Counted from the first letter of the stretch, positions 29,096 through 36,575 are shown. The stretch is DNA of 49,593 nucleotides from Candidatus Parcubacteria bacterium (GCA_002869165.1 PKTK01000011.1:1-49593), one strand, 5' to 3'. Program-made: numbers and translations. The notes: generated from the sequence alone by a model not told the origin.

Positions 29096-29875
29096 ATGAT
29101 CTATTGGAAACTATATTTTTGGTTCATATCACTTATTTCAGTGGTATCAATTTTTTCAAGCATTTCTAAGTTAGTGGGGAATCCCAAGCTTGGACTAATA
29201 GTAGCGTTTTTATTTTTCATGTTTTTTAACATACTTATAGTTTTAAATCTATACTCATTTGTTTACAAGAAAAAGATTGGTAATGACATTTTCCGTAAAA
29301 TAAGTTTCTACATTGTTTCTTTTGTTGTAATGACCATATCAATAGGTGCGCTTGGCAAAATTGGAGAAAAATTATTTTACGCTATTATATTTACTATATT
29401 ACCTTTAGTCCCAGCTGTATATGGTCTATATAAACACGCATTTAAAGACGCTGCTCTAAAAACAAAAGAAAAATCTAGTTCAAAGAAATCTACTATTTGG
29501 AAAATATATTTCTATTTTTTATTGGCGTCTTTAATCTTATCTTTACTGTCCCTGGTTAAAAACTTAGAAAAAGAGTTAGTTAGCTGGAACACAATCAATC
29601 TATTTATATCTAGTTTTTCTCTTTATGGTTTGTACTTATATGTCTTCGATAAACAGAAGTTTAGTAAACAACTTTGGAAAGTTTTTCTAGCAATGTTAAT
29701 AATCTGGGACGTCACCTATTATTTTGCCCTGTCTCCTAGTACTAATTCCGAAATGCTTGAAAAAATTCCCAAAGCCCCGTACTATGCGATGTTCATGATT
29801 ACTATACCTTTATATTATGCCCTATATTTATACAGCTTTAAGTCTGAACGAAAAAAGGTTAAAAACATCACATAA
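29096..29875 (+). CDS. cassette 3: polytopic membrane protein with internal duplication
   Basis: 259 aa from the ATG at 29096; the frame is open further upstream but only through attC2. About eight hydrophobic helices form two related halves: WKLYFWFISLISVVSIFSS...VLNLYSFVYKKK in the first, WKIYFYFLLASLILSLLSL...GLYLYVFDKQ in the second, each followed by a helix pair ending near a Tyr-rich motif (VYGLYKHAFK / ALYLYSFKSE). The stop codon lies inside R'' of attC3 (ACATAAC), so coding sequence and recombination site overlap. Function unknown. Confidence 0.7.
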   Translation: MIYWKLYFWFISLISVVSIFSSISKLVGNPKLGLIVAFLFFMFFNILIVLNLYSFVYKKKIGNDIFRKISFYIVSFVVMTISIGALGKIGEKLFYAIIFTILPLVPAVYGLYKHAFKDAALKTKEKSSSKKSTIWKIYFYFLLASLILSLLSLVKNLEKELVSWNTINLFISSFSLYGLYLYVFDKQKFSKQLWKVFLAMLIIWDVTYYFALSPSTNSEMLEKIPKAPYYAMFMITIPLYYALYLYSFKSERKKVKNIT

Positions 29876-30040
29876 CAAGCTATATCTGGCTATAGAAAAT
29901 TATCTCAATCTAAACTTCCTCAACGCTACCGCTTTTGAGAAATAATAAGGAGTATAACTTTCTTCCGGCCCAAATTTGAGATATAATAATAAATACTTAA
30001 TAAGGTATATCTCAAACTTCAGATATAGCTATAGTTAAAT
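29870..30040 (+). repeat. attC3
   Basis: R'' ACATAAC, L'' AGCTATATCTG, L' CAGATATAGCT, R' GTTAAAT. The internal hairpin CCCAAATTTGAGATATA...TATATCTCAAACTTC contains TTAATAAGG in its loop. Confidence 0.88.
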
Positions 30041-30113
30041 GAAATAATAAAAATCCTCCTTAATTAAAAACAAAAATATTTTTGGCAATTTATTTAAGGA
30101 TATCTAAAAAAAT

Positions 30114-30443
30114 ATGGAAAATTTAAACAAAGAAGTTTTTAAACCAAATACCCCAGAAGATATAAAAAACGACATAAACATGAAACTTCAGCATTGGGAT
30201 GGTTTATACGAAACTGTTTCTGGTTGGGTTAATTTCAAAGAAAATCTTCCCTTAACTATGGAAGATATCGCAAAGATCATGACTGAAAGTGAGATAGCAC
30301 ACAATAATGTTATCAAATATTTCAGTGAAGGTGGTGAAGGGTTTGAAAAGCAACCTGAATTTTCTAAAGACAAAGTGCTACAATTTTCAGAGCTTGTTAT
30401 TTTGGAACTAAGAGACAAAGTAAAAACCTTAGAAAACAAATAA
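30114..30443 (+). CDS. cassette 4: small acidic soluble protein
   Basis: 109 aa, mostly helical and charged, no Cys, no membrane segment. Not recognised. The sequence just before the ATG and just after the stop forms a long inverted repeat (CAAAAATATTTTTGG and its complement). Confidence 0.6.
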   Translation: MENLNKEVFKPNTPEDIKNDINMKLQHWDGLYETVSGWVNFKENLPLTMEDIAKIMTESEIAHNNVIKYFSEGGEGFEKQPEFSKDKVLQFSELVILELRDKVKTLENK

Positions 30444-30494
30444 ATTACCAAAAATATTTTTTTAAAAAAAAGGAGTGAGGATTTTTATTACTTC

Positions 30495-30637
30495 ACTTAA
30501 CACCGCGATAAGCGGCTACAGAAAAATTCCTTCAATAGATTAAATAGGAGGAAATTTTTCTTCCGACCCAAATTTTGATTCCTTAATAATTATAATAAGG
30601 AAGAATCAAAACTTCGCTTCATCGGGAAACGTTATGT
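30495..30637 (+). repeat. attC4
   Basis: R'' ACTTAAC, L'' CCGCGATAAGCGG, L' CGCTTCATCGGG, R' GTTATGT. Internal hairpin CCCAAATTTTGATTCC...GGAAGAATCAAAACTTC. Confidence 0.85.
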
Positions 30638-30659
30638 GAAATATTATTAAAACTTTTTT

Positions 30660-31013
30660 ATGAAACTATTAATAGCACTCTCAAAAACATTATTAATTCT
30701 AATATTTTTCTTCTCATTTTTAACTTTAATACACTTAATCAGTAGTTTAAAAGTTATTCCTTGTGAAATAAGTGACTGTAAAGGAGACAAATTAAATGAA
30801 TTAATGGGTGGCGATATTTCAGAAAGAAATCACTGTGCAATTTTTAACCCCATTGCAGATGGAATAGATTGCACAATTAATCCACCAATACTTAAAAGAG
30901 ACAATGGTTATTATTTAATAGGGTATGCTATGTTTTTATTTGTCTTGCATTTTTATATAACAAGAAAAATATTGCCACGATTATACGAAAAAATAACGAA
31001 AAAAAAGTTTTAA
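30660..31013 (+). CDS. cassette 5: small membrane protein with outside Cys residues
   Basis: 117 aa. Helices at about 5-28 and 86-105 flank a central segment with four Cys (PCEISDCKGD...NHCAIF...DCTINPP), probably two disulfides on the outside. Unknown function. The 18 nt directly before the ATG are perfectly complementary to 18 nt spanning the stop codon. Confidence 0.6.
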   Translation: MKLLIALSKTLLILIFFFSFLTLIHLISSLKVIPCEISDCKGDKLNELMGGDISERNHCAIFNPIADGIDCTINPPILKRDNGYYLIGYAMFLFVLHFYITRKILPRLYEKITKKKF

Positions 31014-31022
31014 TAATACTAC

Positions 31023-31237
31023 ACATAACACCGCGATAAGCGGCTACAGAAAAATATCTAATCAAAGCTCTCTCTTTGCTACCGCTTAAGAGAGATAATA
31101 ATCAGGAGTATAATTTTCTTTCGACCCAAATTGCGCTGACGATAATCATTGTTTAGTGCTATAATGACTGTAAGTAAATAATCAATATCTAATTTATATA
31201 TCCACGCGCAACTTCGCTTCATCGGTGAGAGTTAGAC
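31023..31237 (+). repeat. attC5
   Basis: R'' ACATAAC, L'' as in attC4 (CCGCGATAAGCGG), L' CGCTTCATCGG, R' GTTAGAC. 215 bp with an enlarged loop. Confidence 0.82.
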
Positions 31238-31265
31238 GTAATTGTCCTTTTTATAATTATTTTTT

Positions 31266-31303
31266 AAAAAAAAGAAGCCGTCTGTTTCATTTCAAACGGC
31301 TCT
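31266..31303 (-). terminator. terminator of the cassette 6 gene
   Basis: On the minus strand, GAGCCGT..ACGGCTTC followed by a long U-run, 8 nt after the stop of the 31311-31637 gene. Confidence 0.8.
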
Positions 31304-31310
31304 GACATAG

Positions 31311-31637
31311 CTAATTTTTACTATGTTCAAATTTTTTGACAAATTTATGGATTGTTCTCAGCACTAACCAGATAAAAATGATTACCGCAACTACAACAAC
31401 AAATCCAACAAATCCATTTTTTAGAAAAGAACCGAACAATCCCGATTTATACAAGTCCCAAGCACCTATACACGGTAGACATATCATACCTAAAGATATG
31501 ACTGTCATAATTCCCCCGCCTATTGGTCCCCAGTTATTATCCAAGAATGCTCCCTTATAAAAAAGTCCATACAGCATTGCCCATCCACAGATAAAAAAGG
31601 CTACACCAAAGAATATTGCTACTATCTCTCCAGACAT
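31311..31637 (-). CDS. cassette 6: small membrane protein, inverted orientation
   Basis: 108 aa with three hydrophobic helices (FFGVAFFICGWAMLYGLFY, GGIMTVISLGMICLPCIG, GFVGFVVVVAVIIFIWLVL) and a basic end. It lies opposite to the main array direction and has its own terminator, so it does not depend on array transcription. Unknown function. Confidence 0.65.
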   Translation of the reverse strand: MSGEIVAIFFGVAFFICGWAMLYGLFYKGAFLDNNWGPIGGGIMTVISLGMICLPCIGAWDLYKSGLFGSFLKNGFVGFVVVVAVIIFIWLVLRTIHKFVKKFEHSKN

Positions 31638-31803
31638 GTTATACCCTCCATTTAAGAAAATAAATTTGTCAAAAAATTAGTTTCTACTGTTGGCCTAGTA
31701 TTACATATTATTTAACATCAGTCAACACTAACAAAAACATATTTTAACACGAAAAAATAATTATAAAAATGACAACTCTGCGCTATCGCTTGCCCTTCGG
31801 GAC

Positions 31804-31942
31804 GTCTAACACTCGATATCTGGTTACATATTTTTTCCAATTAATTAATAAGGAACAAAAAAATACTCCACCCAAATTTGTGATATAATTATTAAACTTA
31901 ATAAGGAATATCCCAAACTTCAGATATCGAGAAACGTTCAGC
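31804..31942 (+). repeat. attC6
   Basis: R'' GTCTAAC, L'' CTCGATATCTG, L' CAGATATCGAG, R' GTTCAGC. The cassette ends TTGTCCTTTTTATAATTATT and its complement bracket the gene. Confidence 0.88.
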
Positions 31943-31982
31943 GAAATCGTGCGCCCTCGCTATCGCTCAGTGCTCCGCTTCC

Positions 31983-32143
31983 GCTAAACGGCTGCGGTCC
32001 CCGAGTTCGGCATTATCGTTTCACTTGCCCTTCGGTCAAGCGCCTCGACAACGCCGAACTCGGCATATACGAAATGTCCAGCCTCAGTCTTCGCTCCGCT
32101 CAGCCTGCGTCTGGCCACTTCGCATATACCGCAGCCGTTGTAT
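31983..32143 (+). repeat. attC7, GC-rich, of an ORF-less cassette
   Basis: R'' GCTAAAC, L'' GGCTGCGG, L' CCGCAGCC, R' GTTGTAT. An inner palindrome CCGAGTTCGGC...GCCGAACTCGG fills the loop. The whole cassette (31937-32137) is 201 bp with no ORF and is far richer in GC than its neighbours. Positions 31936-32075 recur almost identically at 33284-33425. Confidence 0.78.
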
Positions 32144-32237
32144 GAAATAGTGACTCAATCAATCTATTTTAAGTACTTGCATATATAGGATTTTTGTGCT
32201 AATTTAACTTGAATTTCATTGATTTCGTCACTACAAC

Positions 32238-32797
32238 ACACAACATGTGATATGAGACTACGAGTGATGATAAATTTGTTTTTGTTCTTAATATAAAAAT
32301 TAAAAAATCAGAGTTGTGTTAACCATTAATAACAAGGAGAATTATTATGAGTGTATTAGAGCTGAGTCTGGATTTCATGATAGCCGCTAACATCTTAGAT
32401 GAATTTGAGCTAATCATTGACAAAAATGTTGGTAAAAAATATGGAGAAATCTTAGTTTTCGAATATGAGGCTGGTAGATATGCACCTGAAAAATTTTGTC
32501 GCTATGCATTGATGGAGCAAAAAGCGGAAGGGAAAATCCCTCCTGATGTTAATGCATATCACATTGTCGAACTAACATGGATTAATGCAAAAACAAACAT
32601 GATAGCATTCCAACCACTAATTCTTTAAATGCTCACGGTGTAAACTAGTAACAAAGTTTACACCCAATTCTGATTTTTTAATTAACATCAAGGAAAAAAC
32701 AAAAAATAAATTCATCATCCCTCTCCGTCCAAATTTTACAGATAATAATAAAATTAATAAGTTATCTGTAAAACTTCTCATATCACTCTAGTTGTAC
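32238..32797 (+). repeat. attC8, expanded, with an ORF in its loop
   Basis: R'' ACACAAC (32238-32244), L'' GTGATATGAG, L' CTCATATCAC, R' GTTGTAC (32791-32797). The arms match perfectly, but the loop is about 520 bp and contains the gene at 32347-32628. Confidence 0.75.
32347..32628 (+). CDS. hypothetical protein encoded inside attC8
   Basis: 93-aa soluble protein with a good ribosome binding site (CAAGGAGAATTATT before the ATG). It reads as a globular alpha/beta protein (LSLDFMIAANILDEFELIID...). Not recognised. Its place is odd: between the two arms of attC8 rather than between the cassette start and R''. Confidence 0.6.
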   Translation: MSVLELSLDFMIAANILDEFELIIDKNVGKKYGEILVFEYEAGRYAPEKFCRYALMEQKAEGKIPPDVNAYHIVELTWINAKTNMIAFQPLIL

Positions 32798-32887
32798 GAA
32801 ATAGCCCTTCTCATTTCTACGAAAGCAATGTTCGTGGCAAAAAAAAGAAGCCCTTGCAAATCTAATAGAAATGCGAAGGGCTACATC
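32792..32887. ncRNA. cassette 9: hairpin-forming non-coding cassette body
   Basis: The 96-bp body before attC9 has no ORF. AGCCCTTC and ATTTCTA near the start pair with TAGAAAT and GAAGGGCT near the end, so nearly the whole unit folds into one stem. It could be an RNA, or just the cassette's terminal repeats with no cargo. Confidence 0.4.
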
Positions 32888-32944
32888 GTACAACATGTGA
32901 TATCTGGTTCCAGAAGTGAAAAGTTTTATTTTATTCTTTTAAAG

Positions 32945-32978
32945 AAAAAAGTCATTACTATATTTCAGTAATGACTTT
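32945..32978 (-). terminator. terminator of the tRNA-like unit
   Basis: On the minus strand, AAAGTCATTACT..AGTAATGACTTTTTT: a strong stem followed by a U-run, 10 nt past the tRNA-like 3' end. Confidence 0.8.
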
Positions 32979-32987
32979 AACACGGGA

Positions 32988-33122
32988 CGCGCTGCATTGG
33001 ACTCGAACCAAAGGTTAAATATCCTAACACGTTATGCTTATGCAATATGTGTGCACCCACTTACACAGTTCACAACACGTATCATTGGTATTCGACCTGC
33101 TCCCTCACTAAGCTAACAGCAC
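32988..33122 (-). ncRNA. tRNA-like RNA with long insertion
   Basis: Read on the minus strand, GTGCTGT can pair with GCAGCGC (acceptor). It is followed by TA and a D-arm-like TAGCTTAGTGAGGGAGC. Near the 3' end stands a good T arm, TTTGG-TTCGAGT-CCAAT. Between D and T arms are about 85 nt instead of the usual 22-40, with no clean 5-7-5 anticodon arm, so the amino acid cannot be called. TTGACA-16-TACTAT lies upstream and an intrinsic terminator downstream, so the unit appears to be a real transcript. Options: a degenerate tRNA, an intron-bearing tRNA, or another tRNA mimic. Confidence 0.45.
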
Positions 33123-33155
33123 GTTATAATCTGAATGAACATTTTAATTGATAAA

Positions 33156-33183
33156 ATAGTAACATAAATTTCACACTTGTCAA
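33156..33183 (-). promoter_or_regulatory. promoter of the tRNA-like unit
   Basis: Minus strand TTGACA (33178-33183), 16-bp spacer, TACTAT (33156-33161), about 35 bp upstream of the tRNA-like 5' end. Confidence 0.6.
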
Positions 33184-33332
33184 TAACACCATGAAATAAA
33201 ATAAAACTTTTCACTTCTTACTCCCAAATTTTTGAAAAATAATTAATCTTAATAAGGAGTTTCAAAAACTTCAGATATCACCCTAGTTCAGCGAAATCGT
33301 GCGCCCTCGCTATCGCTCGATGCTCCGCTTCC

Positions 33333-33420
33333 GCTGAACGGCTGCGGTCCCCGAGTTCGGCATTATCGTGTCACTTGCCCTTCGGTCAAGCGCCTCGACA
33401 ACGCCGAACTCGGCATATAC
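33333..33420 (+). repeat. attC10, truncated, with degenerate R'
   Basis: R'' GCTGAAC (33333-33339). The site is a near copy of attC7 but stops after the inner palindrome (GCCGAACTCGG), and the expected R' reads CATATAC before GAAAT. Cassette 10 (33285-33414) has no ORF. Confidence 0.65.
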
Positions 33421-33516
33421 GAAATAATAAAAAACATTTTCCATTCGGAAAATAATTATTTTGTTAATTTATAAAAAAAGAGTTCCATGATTTTTCCTTC
33501 ATGAAACCCTATGGTG

Positions 33517-33753
33517 CTAACTTGTATAAAAGGGGCAGTCACCAAACTCCAAGATATCGTCCGATTTTTTATTGGACGCATTACAGACGTCGAGATTGGA
33601 TACTTTTTTAAAATGCCTACATAATGGTTTACTCAGACCAGATTTATAAATCTTCACGATAACGTTTTCTGCTTCTGGCAAAACTTTACCATTATTCTTG
33701 TCCACTCCTTTACAATTCACCTTATGCGTTCCTATGATTTCATCACGTACCAT
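33517..33753 (-). CDS. cassette 11: small Cys-containing protein, inverted orientation
   Basis: 78 aa with four Cys (VNCKG, PLCRHF, DVCNAS, GDCPF), possibly a small zinc-binding fold. AAGGAGGTTGTAAG before the ATG at 33753 is a strong ribosome binding site. Not recognised. Confidence 0.65.
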   Translation of the reverse strand: MVRDEIIGTHKVNCKGVDKNNGKVLPEAENVIVKIYKSGLSKPLCRHFKKVSNLDVCNASNKKSDDILEFGDCPFYTS

Positions 33754-33901
33754 TCTTACAACCTCCTTTTTTTATAAATTAACAATATAATTTTGAAATT
33801 GCTATTACCTATTTAAACATTTATACTGAAAAGACCGATGTCATATACTACAATATTTAAATTAATCTGTCAAGGCGCAATTTCTAGTTTTTTACTACAT
33901 A

Positions 33902-34019
33902 ACATAACACCACGATATACGGTTCGGTCTCCTATCGGAAACCTCTCCCAAATTTATGATATAATTAATTATACTTAATAAGGTATATCATAAACTTCGT
34001 ATATCGGGAAACGTTATAC
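33902..34019 (+). repeat. attC11
   Basis: R'' ACATAAC, L'' CGATATACGG, L' CGTATATCGG, R' GTTATAC. Internal hairpin CCCAAATTTATGATATA...TATATCATAAACTTC. Confidence 0.88.
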
Positions 34020-34161
34020 GCAATTCAAAAAATATTTTCTTTTAATTAGGTTTTTGATAGGCAATTAATGAGAATTTAAATTTGATTTTTTAATTAATTA
34101 TAAAGGGGGAAAGTTGAGTTCCTTCACTGGTGTTCAGGAGACAATTTAATTTTAAATATTT

Positions 34162-35112
34162 ATGAATTATAAAAAATATTTCTCTGATAATAATCTCATA
34201 GAAAATAAGAATATCCCTAATTCTGTGTGGCTAGATTACGTAAAAAATGGCATTTACCCAGTTAGAGGTTTGGTATTTTTCTATTTTTTTATACTCATTT
34301 TAATGCTGTCTTTTTTTATTATTCCGTCATTGAATATTTATCAAAAAATAAAAATTGAATTTCTTGGAGATGATTTCACTTTATTTGTTTACATTGCTAT
34401 TTCATCATTGTTATTCCTGATACTCTTTTTTAAATATTTTAATAAAAAAGGTGATTACTGGAGAAAGGTTCCTATTAATAATTGGTTTAGATCATGGAGA
34501 ATTTATAATTTTTTAGAATATTTAGAAAAAGAAAATATTTCAAATATTGGGCTATTTGATAAACAAAAAAACATTTTTCAAATAAATTCATTCAAAAATA
34601 CTGGAGTTATTACAATAGACTACATTATTGATTTAGGGCTACTTGCCACAGCAGACAGAAAATCGCCCATTAATTACACATTTCGGACTAATAAAGAAGT
34701 TGAAGCAGGTTATGAATATTCTCATTTTTTTAAACTATCTTTTGAAAGTTATATTTTTAGAAAACTAAAAAATACAATATATTTTTATGGCAATAATCGA
34801 AGTACTTTTAGTAGATATCTATTTTTAGAAACAATTAAAGACAAGGGTAATGTTTTTTTAAAAAATGATGATGAAAACACCGGGGTCAATAAATTGCTTT
34901 ACGATATTAAAAAATTAATACAAGATTACCCAAACTTAAAAGGAGAAATATTGATTGACAACACAAGTGTAGTGGTTAAATTTTATGACAACTATAGACA
35001 CTTCACTATGCTCAACACTGACGGGAAACAGTATTTTGATTTTTTGAAAAATAAAAATAATTTGTTTGAAAGTTTTGAAGGTTGTGAAAAATTATTAAAC
35101 ATTTTGAGCTAG
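34162..35112 (+). CDS. cassette 12: membrane-anchored protein, 316 aa
   Basis: Two transmembrane helices (about 38-58 and 72-92) are followed by about 220 residues of soluble sequence rich in Asn, Lys and aromatic residues, probably cytoplasmic. A large protein for a cassette, very AT-rich. A possible AGGAG is about 20 nt from the ATG, so the start is moderately supported. Not recognised. Confidence 0.6.
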   Translation: MNYKKYFSDNNLIENKNIPNSVWLDYVKNGIYPVRGLVFFYFFILILMLSFFIIPSLNIYQKIKIEFLGDDFTLFVYIAISSLLFLILFFKYFNKKGDYWRKVPINNWFRSWRIYNFLEYLEKENISNIGLFDKQKNIFQINSFKNTGVITIDYIIDLGLLATADRKSPINYTFRTNKEVEAGYEYSHFFKLSFESYIFRKLKNTIYFYGNNRSTFSRYLFLETIKDKGNVFLKNDDENTGVNKLLYDIKKLIQDYPNLKGEILIDNTSVVVKFYDNYRHFTMLNTDGKQYFDFLKNKNNLFESFEGCEKLLNILS

Positions 35113-35201
35113 CTATTATTTTTATTAAAACAAAAAATAAAACTTTCTCTACAATTATTTAACATTTAATATATTTAGCAACGCGATAAAAAACTTACAT
35201 C

Positions 35202-35343
35202 GCACAACAAACGATATACGGCTACAGAAAAATTCCTTTATTAATTAACACCAAGGAGTAAACTTTTCTTCCGACCCAAATTATAAAAATGAACATTAAT
35301 TTAATAAGGTATTTTTAGAACTTCGTATATCTACTTATTGTAT
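35202..35343 (+). repeat. attC12, last site, degenerate R'
   Basis: R'' GCACAAC, L'' CGATATACGG, L' CGTATATC, R' ATTGTAT followed by TAAAT in place of G-TT... GAAAT. The R'' flank resembles that of cassette 1 (GATAAAAAA.TTACATCG) more than the start of cassette 12, so the last unit is probably a fusion of two cassettes. No attC lies to the right. Confidence 0.72.
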
Positions 35344-35392
35344 TAAATAATTAAATACCTTTTTTTAAAAATCACATTTTAAACAAATATTT

Positions 35393-36046
35393 ATGTCTAT
35401 GAAAAAATTTCATTACCAAGACGCTATCAAATTTTGTTGGGAACGCATGAAAGAAAACTTTTGGTTTTTCTTTGGCTCCTTAATGACAATTGGCTTGGTT
35501 AGTTGGATCTCTGAGGATGTTGACAAGCTTAGTGAAAACAACCCTTCTTTTGATTTGACCATCTTGAGTATCTTACTATTAATGTTGATGCTAATATTAG
35601 ATCTAGGCATGATGAATATTTCTCTAAAAATTCATGACAAAAAAGAGGTGACTTATACAGATCTATTCAATCTATACCCTAGAATATTAAAATACTTTTT
35701 AACCAATCTTCTATACTTTTTAATTGTATTCGGAGGTTTATTGCTTTTTATAGTTCCGGGAATAATTTGGGCCATCAAATTTCAATTTTGTAGTTATTTG
35801 ATTGCTGACAAAAACTTGGGGCCAATTGAAGCTCTGAAGGAAAGCTCTAGATTAACCAGAGACGCCAAAATGGATCTTTTCTTCTTTGGTTTTATTGTTT
35901 TTATTGTAGTCTTAGCTGGGGCTTTGTGTTTAGTAATTGGTTTGTTCTTTGCTATACCAACTGTCATGGTAGCTTATGCATATGTTTTTAGAAAATTACA
36001 AGAAAATAAAATAGAAATAATCAAAGAACCTGAATCAAAAAAATAA
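35393..36046 (+). CDS. multi-pass membrane protein, 217 aa
   Basis: About five to six helices in two halves. The order is an amphipathic start (FHYQDAIKFCWERMKENFWFFFGSL), helices, and then a conserved-looking loop, PIEALKESSRLTRDAKMDLF, between the fourth and fifth helices. That loop is typical of the broad DUF975/GlpQ-membrane-domain-like group of small bacteria; the function is not known. First of three tightly packed genes: its stop is followed directly by the next ATG. A second ATG two codons later is possible. Confidence 0.7.
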   Translation: MSMKKFHYQDAIKFCWERMKENFWFFFGSLMTIGLVSWISEDVDKLSENNPSFDLTILSILLLMLMLILDLGMMNISLKIHDKKEVTYTDLFNLYPRILKYFLTNLLYFLIVFGGLLLFIVPGIIWAIKFQFCSYLIADKNLGPIEALKESSRLTRDAKMDLFFFGFIVFIVVLAGALCLVIGLFFAIPTVMVAYAYVFRKLQENKIEIIKEPESKK

Positions 36047-36346
36047 ATGAAGAAAGAATATATTTATATCAGTATTATTATTTTAGCTTTCATTGCTTTA
36101 ATGGCTATTAGCATAAAAAATCTAAAAACTTCTACCCAAAGTCATAACCAAAATATTTCAAGTGAAGAAATATTTTTAGACAAAGAACAAGAGCTTATTG
36201 ATAGTAACTGTGACTTTTCAATTGATAAAATATGGCAAGGAAAAACAAACAATGCAAAAATTTGCAAAAATTTAATTCCCAAATGTACACAAGAAGAATT
36301 TTTTTATAATAATATTTGCGGTTGCGGTTGTATAAATATTGAATAA
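36047..36346 (+). CDS. membrane-anchored Cys-rich small protein
   Basis: 99 aa. One N-terminal helix (IYISIIILAFIALMAISI), then an outside domain with six Cys ending in CGCGCINIE. The start codon abuts the previous stop (TAA-ATG), so it is translationally coupled. Not recognised. Confidence 0.65.
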   Translation: MKKEYIYISIIILAFIALMAISIKNLKTSTQSHNQNISSEEIFLDKEQELIDSNCDFSIDKIWQGKTNNAKICKNLIPKCTQEEFFYNNICGCGCINIE

Positions 36347-36356
36347 AGGAGGAAGG

Positions 36357-36575
36357 ATGGATTATAAAATAAATATTTTTATAATCAAAAAAATTCTAGC
36401 CACTAAACTCTTTAAAGTAAGCGACAATAACAGAAATGTAAAAAGAATAGAAACGCTTCTAAACACTCGTCCTAGATTAAAGCCAAGTTCCAAAGACCAG
36501 AGACTTGGAATCAATGATGCTCTACTTGATGAAATTGACAGTGTCTATTGCGCTAATTTCAAAAACCGACGATAA
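36357..36575 (+). CDS. small basic protein, 72 aa
   Basis: The start at 36357 is chosen because AAAGGAGG ends 4 nt before it; an upstream ATG at 36339 overlaps the previous gene and has no such site. Soluble, basic, not recognised. Its last codons form the left arm of the terminator at 36561. Confidence 0.6.
   Translation: MDYKINIFIIKKILATKLFKVSDNNRNVKRIETLLNTRPRLKPSSKDQRLGINDALLDEIDSVYCANFKNRR

Larger units (their letters stand above)
32888..33290 (+). repeat. attC9, expanded, with a minus-strand RNA unit in its loop
   Basis: R'' GTACAAC (32888-32894), L'' GTGATATCTG, L' CAGATATCAC, R' GTTCAGC (33284-33290). The 400-bp site holds a promoter, a tRNA-like sequence and a terminator on the minus strand. 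Confidence 0.78.
25437..35343. mobile_element. integron-like cassette array
   Basis: Layout: divergent integrase, attI-like site, then twelve cassettes each ending in an attC-like site. Cassette junctions (first base after the crossover G) lie at 26379, 28081, 29066, 30035, 30632, 31232, 31937, 32138, 32792, 33285, about 33415 and 34014; the last R' is at 35337. Ten of twelve cassettes carry an R'' complementary to their own first bases. For example, cassette 1 begins TTGTAC and its attC starts GTACAAC; cassette 2 begins TTAGCT and ends AGCTAAC; cassette 6 begins TTAGAC and ends GTCTAAC. That is expected only if the units move as circles by one R' crossover. Most cargo is on the plus strand. 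Confidence 0.85.

Noticed and set aside
32988..33122. Confident tRNA call inside attC9
   Set aside because: No anticodon arm of normal size can be drawn and the D-to-T distance is too long, so no isotype is given.
25437..35343. CRISPR array, considered because of the repeated spacing
   Set aside because: The repeats are 90-560 bp palindromic sites with genes between them, not 25-40 bp direct repeats with short spacers, and there are no cas genes.
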